NCBI GenBank assembly: GCA_963755085.1
Contig: CAVWIN010000008.1
Span: 62,001 to 126,000, forward strand
DNA length: 64,000 nt
From: JACVRM01 sp963755085
Lineage (GTDB): Bacteria; Actinomycetota; Thermoleophilia; Gaiellales; Gaiellaceae
Direction of reading: 5' to 3'
A program made the position numbers and the translations under genes. The notes beneath the pieces were generated by a model that saw nothing but the letters and a program-made list of their open reading frames with translations, did not search any database and was not told the origin of the DNA. Below are positions 59,640 to 64,000 of the stretch, piece after piece; position 1 is the first letter of the stretch; each line of letters opens with the position of its first letter.

Positions 59640-60238
59640 GCGAGATCGCCGACGACTGGGGCGCGTACTACGACGCGGTCTCAAAGCGCCCCGCGCACGA
59701 CACCGTGCTCGGGGCGCTCCGGCACTTCGCGGCGCCGGGCTTCGCCGTCGACCTGGGCTGCGGGCAGGGGCGGGACACCTTCGCGATGCTCGAGCGCGGC
59801 TGGCGCGTGCTCGCGATCGACGCCGAACCGGAGGCCATCGAGCGCCTGCGCGCCCGCGCCGGGGACGAGCCCCGCCTCGAGACGCGCGTCGCGTCCTTCG
59901 CGGAGGCCGAGTGGCCGCAGGCCGACCTCGTCAACGCCGGCTACGCGCTGCCGTTCTGCCCGCCCGTCCGGTTCGACGCCCTGTGGGAGCGGCTTGTCGC
60001 CTCCCTGCGCACCGGCGGTCGCTTCAGCGGCCAGCTCTTCGGCGACCGGGACGAGTGGGCCGGCGACGGCTCGATGACGTTCCTGACGCGTGACGAGGCG
60101 CTCCGCCGGCTCGAGCCGTTCGAGCTCGAGCGCTTCGACGAGGAGGACGAGGACGGGAAGACGGCGCTCGGCGATGCCAAGCACTGGCACGTCTTCCACG
60201 TGATCGCTAGGCGGGCTGCTCCTGCAGCGACGGAGTGA
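59636..60238 (+). CDS. Class I SAM-dependent methyltransferase
   Basis: The protein of about 200 residues has the SAM motif VDLGCGQGRDTFAML near residue 42 and the acidic end of strand 2 (LAIDAEPEA), then YALPFCPP and FSGQLFGDRDEWAGD. It resembles small tellurite-resistance/thiopurine-type methyltransferases. No ATG or GTG gives a full N-terminus; CTG 59636, which overlaps the dihydropyrimidinase stop as CTGA, is proposed as start. The substrate is unknown. The last 32 bases overlap the convergent MBL gene. Confidence 0.78.
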   Translation: MSEIADDWGAYYDAVSKRPAHDTVLGALRHFAAPGFAVDLGCGQGRDTFAMLERGWRVLAIDAEPEAIERLRARAGDEPRLETRVASFAEAEWPQADLVNAGYALPFCPPVRFDALWERLVASLRTGGRFSGQLFGDRDEWAGDGSMTFLTRDEALRRLEPFELERFDEEDEDGKTALGDAKHWHVFHVIARRAAPAATE

Positions 60239-61083
60239 GGCTTCCGAGCTCGATGTGCATGCCCTCGCGTGCGAGCAGCGGCGGCTCACCGTTTCCGTTC
60301 CACAACTCTCGTGCGCGGTCCTCGATCTCGTCCAGCACGCCGTCGGCATGCCAGGGGTCGTGGTGGAAGAGCACCAGCCTGCGCACTCCGGCGCGGAGCG
60401 CGAACGTGACGGCGTCCGTCACGCTCGAGTGGCCCCAGCCGACGCGCTCCGGGTACTCGGCGTCGGTGAACTGGGCGTCGTGAAGCAGCAGGTCGACGCC
60501 CAGGGCGAGGTCGCAGCCGGGAATCCAGTCGGCTCCGATCGCCGCGAGGTCCGCACCGAGCGCGGGCTCGTGGTCCGGGATGTACGCGAGCGACGACATT
60601 CCCGACTCCAGGCGGAAGCCGACCGTCGGGCCCCGGGTGCGCGACGGGCGCGGCCGAGACCCGGAAGCCGGCCAGCTCCCACGGCTCGTCCGGCACGTCG
60701 TGGAAGAAGACCTGCGAGGGGACGTCGGACACGTCGATCGGGAAGAGCGGCGGCGAGAGGTAGCGGGCGATGCGCTCCTGCAGGGTGCGGGTGGGCGAGG
60801 GCGGGCCCCAGATGTGCAGCTCCATCTCGGGATGCCAGAGCGGCAGGAAGAAGCCGAGCCCCTCGAGATGGTCGAGATGCAGGTGGGTCAGCAGCAGATC
60901 GATCCTCGGCGGCGCCTCGGCCATGAGGTGCTCGCCCAGCGGGCGCAGCCCTGTTCCCGCGTCGACGATGACGAACCCGTCCCGGTGCCGAACCTCGATG
61001 CACGACGTGTTCCCGCCGTAGCGCACCGTATGCCGCCCCGGGGACGCGAGCGACCCGCGGCAGCCCCAGATCGTGATCCGCAC
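60207..61083 (-). pseudogene. MBL-fold metallo-hydrolase, frameshifted
   Basis: The N-terminal half from ATG 61083 (GCRGSLASPG, RYGGNTSCIEV) contains the metal motif LLTHLHLDHLEG near residue 88. After VAHPG the sequence changes frame and continues MSSLAYIPDHEP, LLLHDAQF and VLFHHDPWH to the stop at 60207. One extra C in the run at 60631-60634 explains the break; without it the join would read HPGPTVGFRLESG. The full protein would have about 291 residues and resemble the MBL hydrolases related to phosphodiesterases and RNase Z. It is last in the leftward redox-repair run. Confidence 0.82.
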
Positions 61084-61085
61084 TG

Positions 61086-61502
61086 CTAGCCCTCGTCCTC
61101 GCCGTTCTCCCAGAAGATCGCGACGACGCCGCCGAGCTCGTCCGGGCCTGTCATCAGCGGGAACGCGGTGATCGCGATCGTGCGCCAGACGCCGTCGACG
61201 CCACGCACGCGCCGCTTCCCGTGGATCGGCCGGCGCTCGAAGAACGCGATGCCGAGCGCCCGGTCTTCCGGCTCGAGGAACTCGCCCTCAACGTCCTGGA
61301 TGTCGAACGTCTCGACGAGCTCCCTGGCGGTCAGCTCGCCGACCTCGGCGAACGACCGGCCGAGGATCTGCTCCGCCGGCTCGTTGTAGAAGATCAGCGT
61401 CCCGTCGCCGTCGGCCACGAACATGGGCATGGCGAGCTGCGACGCGAACTCCCGGGCCAGGATCAGGACGAGGCTCTTCTGGCGTCGCACCGCCACGGGC
61501 AT
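61086..61502 (-). CDS. Stand-alone PAS-domain protein
   Basis: The 138-residue protein consists of a PAS domain (QLAMPMFVADGDGTLIFYNE, then ILGRSFAEVGELTA) with an N-terminal helix and an acidic tail (FWENGEDEG). It has no output domain, so it would act by binding a cofactor or partner. ATG 61502 is chosen from the domain limits; the open frame upstream is antisense or shifted redoxin sequence. It is 2 bases from the MBL gene and 11 from the redoxin gene, so it is probably a redox or ligand sensor of that operon. Confidence 0.82.
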   Translation of the reverse strand: MPVAVRRQKSLVLILAREFASQLAMPMFVADGDGTLIFYNEPAEQILGRSFAEVGELTARELVETFDIQDVEGEFLEPEDRALGIAFFERRPIHGKRRVRGVDGVWRTIAITAFPLMTGPDELGGVVAIFWENGEDEG

Positions 61503-61513
61503 GAGCCTACGCG

Positions 61514-62305
61514 TCAGCGCCCATCCGGTGGAGCGACGACGTGGTGGCCGACGTGGCGCGGTGAGCCGGTCTTGCCCTCCTTGCTGACGTGGATCGCGAG
61601 GCGCTCGCCGTCCCGCTCGATGCGGCGCACGATCCACGGGCGGCCGTCGACCGAGGAGTGCCCCAGGGTGTCGCCGACCGCCGGGACGGGCCCGTCGTGG
61701 ACGCCGCGCCAGAGCTCGGCGCCCTTGCTGTTCTCGCGGATCCAGATCACCTCGCCGTCGATGCCGGCCGAGACGGGCGCGGAGCCACCGGCCGCCCAGA
61801 CCGCCTGCGGGTCGAAGCTCGGCTGCTCGCGGCGCGCGATCTCGCGGAAGCCGAGCCGGATCTCGTCCGGCGTCGGGTTCCCCCACGACCAGAAGCCGCA
61901 CCAGATCCCCTCGATGCGCAGGTGCGTGTCGAGCAGGAACGTGAACGGCAGGTACGGCAGGTGCCACTCGTCCGTGAGCTCGAGCAGGTCGAGCTCGCGC
62001 GCGACGGCGCGGTCCTCGTCCGAGAGGAACTGGAACTGTGCGCCGATGCCGGCGCGGAAGGCGCCGTTGACGTACGGCTCGTCGACGGTCACGGCAGCGA
62101 TGCGGCCGTATTCGCGTTGGACTTCTTCCTGCAGCCCGACGAGCGTGCGGACGCGCACCTGCTCCTTCGGGCACCACCAGCCGCGGACGAACGCCAGGAG
62201 GAGCGGACGCCCGGCCGCGATCTCGCTCAGCGCGAGCTCGCGGCCGGTGGTCTCGGGCAGGCGGATGTCTGGAAAGGGATTGCCGACGGTGAGGTCGGCT
62301 CTCAC
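61514..62305 (-). CDS. Redoxin/peroxiredoxin-like protein with C-terminal extension
   Basis: Residues about 5-165 form a thioredoxin-fold AhpC/TSA domain (NPFPDIRLPETTGRELALSE, LLLAFVRGWWCPKEQ). One cysteine at WWCPKE is in the peroxidatic position, and IEGIWCGFWSWG contains another. The last 90 residues are an added domain (EVIWIRENSKGAELWRG) that I do not recognise. GTG 62305 overlaps the msrA stop (GTGA), so it is coupled to methionine sulfoxide reductase and likely serves oxidant defence. The substrate peroxide is unknown. Confidence 0.8.
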   Translation of the reverse strand: MRADLTVGNPFPDIRLPETTGRELALSEIAAGRPLLLAFVRGWWCPKEQVRVRTLVGLQEEVQREYGRIAAVTVDEPYVNGAFRAGIGAQFQFLSDEDRAVARELDLLELTDEWHLPYLPFTFLLDTHLRIEGIWCGFWSWGNPTPDEIRLGFREIARREQPSFDPQAVWAAGGSAPVSAGIDGEVIWIRENSKGAELWRGVHDGPVPAVGDTLGHSSVDGRPWIVRRIERDGERLAIHVSKEGKTGSPRHVGHHVVAPPDGR

Positions 62306-62955
62306 TTCGCCGCTACGCCGACCGGGCAGGACACGCCCGTCCCGCCGAGGCCGCAGTACCCGTTGGGGTTCTTGGCCAGGTACTGCTGGTGGTACGGCTC
62401 GGCGTAGTAGAACGGCCCGGCCTCGGCGATCTCGGTCGTGATCTCGCCGTAGCCGGCCGCGCTCAGCTCGGCCTGGAACGCGTCGCGTGTCGCCTCGGCG
62501 GCCGCGAGTTGCTCCGGCGACGAGGCGTAGATCGCCGAGCGGTACTGCGTGCCCGCGTCGTTGCCCTGGCGCATGCCCTGGGTCGGGTCGTGGCCCTCCC
62601 AGAACGCGCGCAGGATCTCCTGGCGGCTCGTCTTCTCCGGGTCCCAGACGACGAGCACGGCCTCGGTGTGGCCGGTGCGCCCGCTGCAGACCTCCTCGTA
62701 GGTCGGGTTCTTCGTGAACCCGCCCGCGTAGCCGACGGCCGTCGTGTAGACGCCGGGCAGCTTCCAGAAGATGCGCTCGGCACCCCAGAAGCAACCCATC
62801 CCGACGACGAGCGACTCGTAGCCGTCCGGGAACGGCGGCGTGATCGGGGTGCCGAGCACGTCGTGGCGCTCCGGAACCGGCATCGTCGCGTCGCGACCGG
62901 GGAGTGCGTCCTCGGGGGCGACCAGCTCGGTCTTGTGGCGCTGGAACAGGAACAT
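62302..62955 (-). CDS. msrA: Peptide-methionine (S)-S-oxide reductase
   Basis: The 217-residue enzyme repairs the S form of methionine sulfoxide (EC 1.8.4.11). The active cysteine is in GMGCFWGAERIF, and YAGGFTKNPTYEEVCSG, GHTEAV and QYRSAIY are the family blocks. FYYAEPYHQQYLAKNPNGYC at the end carries a recycling cysteine. ATG 62955 (FLFQRHKTELV) is the natural start; the longer frame belongs to part of msrB. It lies eight bases after the msrB stop and overlaps the redoxin start. Confidence 0.95.
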   Translation of the reverse strand: MFLFQRHKTELVAPEDALPGRDATMPVPERHDVLGTPITPPFPDGYESLVVGMGCFWGAERIFWKLPGVYTTAVGYAGGFTKNPTYEEVCSGRTGHTEAVLVVWDPEKTSRQEILRAFWEGHDPTQGMRQGNDAGTQYRSAIYASSPEQLAAAEATRDAFQAELSAAGYGEITTEIAEAGPFYYAEPYHQQYLAKNPNGYCGLGGTGVSCPVGVAAK

Positions 62956-62963
62956 TCGGTCTC

Positions 62964-63358
62964 TCAGTCCTCCTCGTGCCGCAGTGCGGCGGAATTGATG
63001 CAGTAGCGCAGCCCGGTCGGGTTGCGGCCCGTCCGGGAACACGTGGCCGAGGTGGCCGCCGCAGTTGGCGCACATCACTTCGGTGCGCTCCATGACCGAA
63101 GCTGCTGTCGGTCTCCTCGTCGATCGCCTCGCCGGCTGCGGGCGCGGAGAAGGCGGGCCACCCGCACCCGGAGTCGTACTTGGCGTCGGAGGAGAAGAGC
63201 TCGGCGCCGCAGCCGGCGCACCGGTACGTGCCGGGCTCGAACGTATGGTCGTACTCGCCGGTGAACGCGCGCTCGGTGCCCTTCTCGCGCAGTACGTGGT
63301 ACTGCTGAGGGGTCAGCTCCGCACGCCACTCGGCGTCGGTCTTCTTGATCTTCGGCAT
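62964..63358 (-). pseudogene. msrB: Peptide-methionine (R)-S-oxide reductase, two frameshifts
   Basis: The gene reads from ATG 63358 (PKIKKTDAEWRAELTPQQY) through the first zinc pair (CAGCGAELF) and SGCGWPAFSAP. An extra base near 63095 shifts it into MERTEVMCANCGGHLGHVF, with the second zinc pair, and another near 63024 shifts it into GLRYCINSAALRHEED, which has the catalytic cysteine and ends at 62964. All motifs are present, but in three frames. Two extra bases would have to be removed for a normal protein of about 131 residues. Position directly upstream of msrA is typical. Confidence 0.85.
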
Positions 63359-63395
63359 GCCGTTAAGTCTGCCGAGAGCGTGCTTTGTTACGGCG

Positions 63396-64000
63396 TCAAC
63401 GCGTCTGCGGGAAGCCCAGGTCGACCTTCGACGTCGCCGGGTCGGGCCACCGGCTGGTGACCACCTTCCCGCGCGTGTAAAAGGAGATGCCCTCCGGCCC
63501 GTAGATGTGCGAGCTGCCGAAGAGCGAGTCCTTCCAGCCGCCGAACGAGTAGTACGCGACCGGCACCGGGATCGGCACGTTGATGCCGACCATCCCGGCC
63601 TGGACGTCGAACTGGAACTGGCGGGCAACGCCGCCGTCGCGCGTGAAGATCGCCGTCCCGTTGCCGTACGAGTTCTCGTTGACGAGCCGCACGGCCTCGT
63701 CGTAGGTGTCCACGCGGACGACGCCCAGCACGGGGCCGAAGATCTCCTCGAGGTAGACGTCCATGTCCGGCTTGACGTTGTCGAGGAGCGACGGGTTGAG
63801 GAAAAAGCCGCCGCCGTCCGGCGCGTTCTCGCGTCCGTCGGCAACGACCGTCGCGCCCGCTTCGCTGCCCTTCTCGATGAACGACGCCACCTTGTCGCGG
63901 TGCTCGCGCGTGATGAGCGGGCCCATCTCGACGCCCTCCTCGAGGCCGTTACCGACCTTCACCTTCGGGATGCGCTCCTGGATCGCGTTCACCAGCGGAT
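63396..64000 (-). CDS. mmsA: Methylmalonate/malonate-semialdehyde dehydrogenase, C-terminal part
   Basis: The frame is open to the right edge, so about 200 C-terminal residues are visible and the catalytic Cys lies outside. EEIFGPVLGVVRV is the aldehyde dehydrogenase cofactor motif, and SFGGWKDSLFGSSHIYGPEG with YTRGKVVTSRWP is diagnostic of the CoA-acylating MmsA/IolA group. The enzyme turns malonate or methylmalonate semialdehyde into acetyl- or propionyl-CoA (EC 1.2.1.27). It would finish breakdown of beta-alanine or 3-aminoisobutyrate from pyrimidines, or of valine or inositol. It ends 37 bases upstream of msrB on the same strand. Confidence 0.93.
   Translation of the reverse strand, partial: PLVNAIQERIPKVKVGNGLEEGVEMGPLITREHRDKVASFIEKGSEAGATVVADGRENAPDGGGFFLNPSLLDNVKPDMDVYLEEIFGPVLGVVRVDTYDEAVRLVNENSYGNGTAIFTRDGGVARQFQFDVQAGMVGINVPIPVPVAYYSFGGWKDSLFGSSHIYGPEGISFYTRGKVVTSRWPDPATSKVDLGFPQTR

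Noticed and set aside
61514..63844. 776-codon frame joining MsrB, MsrA and redoxin regions
   Set aside because: Only its first msrB part and the redoxin part are protein-like; the rest is shifted msrA sequence. The length results from frameshifts.
1..64000. CRISPR arrays, tRNA or rRNA genes
   Set aside because: No regularly spaced short repeats and no recognisable tRNA or rRNA sequence was seen by reading; a dedicated tRNA scan was not possible.

Overview
The window is GC-rich (about 70 percent), densely packed bacterial DNA with many GTG starts, 1- to 4-base start/stop overlaps (ATGA, GTGA, TGATG) and repeated tail-to-tail overlaps of convergent genes. An actinobacterial acVLRF1-type peptidyl-tRNA hydrolase, an F420-type luciferase-like oxidoreductase, BTAD and cyclase/AAA regulators and an LtrA-type membrane protein all point to Actinobacteria. 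A deep soil lineage such as Thermoleophilia is my inference from gene content, not something shown by a marker gene. No rRNA, tRNA, CRISPR array or insertion sequence was recognised. At least five single-copy or presumed single-copy genes, and four genes in one copy of a tandem repeat, carry 1-base indels, so either several genes are decaying or the consensus has residual indel errors.

Layout. 1-6799: end of a ferredoxin reductase, a ROK sugar kinase, a Gfo/Idh/MocA dehydrogenase coupled to an aldo/keto reductase, and a cyclase-AAA-TPR regulator. 6818-8017: NAD-dependent formate dehydrogenase. 8465-12756: the threonine operon lysC-hom-thrC-thrB, with an internal lysC start for a beta subunit. 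12777-15797: mutS2 and acVLRF1, a probable ribosome-rescue pair. 15893-21877: a small membrane protein, a GAF-PAS histidine kinase and a very large BTAD-AAA regulator with a degenerate cyclase domain. 21856-24063: a secreted metalloprotease-like protein and a secreted cupredoxin-like protein.

24193-32223 is a tandem duplication with a 3723-base offset. Each unit holds a beta-propeller protein, a sulfite-oxidase-like molybdoenzyme, a flavin reductase, a DUF6510-like zinc-ribbon protein, a divergent cupin and ltrA. The first unit is broken: four genes are frameshifted and ltrA is cut after codon 185 and joined in frame to the second propeller gene. The second unit is intact. 32266-36127 holds an ECF sigma factor, its membrane-anchored partner and an MmpL-type exporter.

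36310-51250 is catabolic. A leftward cluster (F420-type oxidoreductase, XRE-cupin regulator, bicupin, M24 creatinase-like protein, 6PGDH-like dehydrogenase, atypical SDR) stands divergent from an amidohydrolase, a ribose-type ABC importer, a 2-oxoacid dehydrogenase E1alpha-E2-E1beta set and an MFS transporter. 51274-64000 holds a MetE-like methyltransferase, an LspA-like membrane protein, an M20 carbamoyl-amidohydrolase, an NMT1/THI5-type ABC importer, dihydropyrimidinase, a methyltransferase, a leftward redox-repair run (msrB, msrA, redoxin, PAS protein, MBL hydrolase) and the end of mmsA. Dihydropyrimidinase, the ureidopropionase-like M20 enzyme and MmsA together suggest reductive pyrimidine (uracil/thymine) breakdown to an acyl-CoA, with the ABC system as a candidate uptake route.
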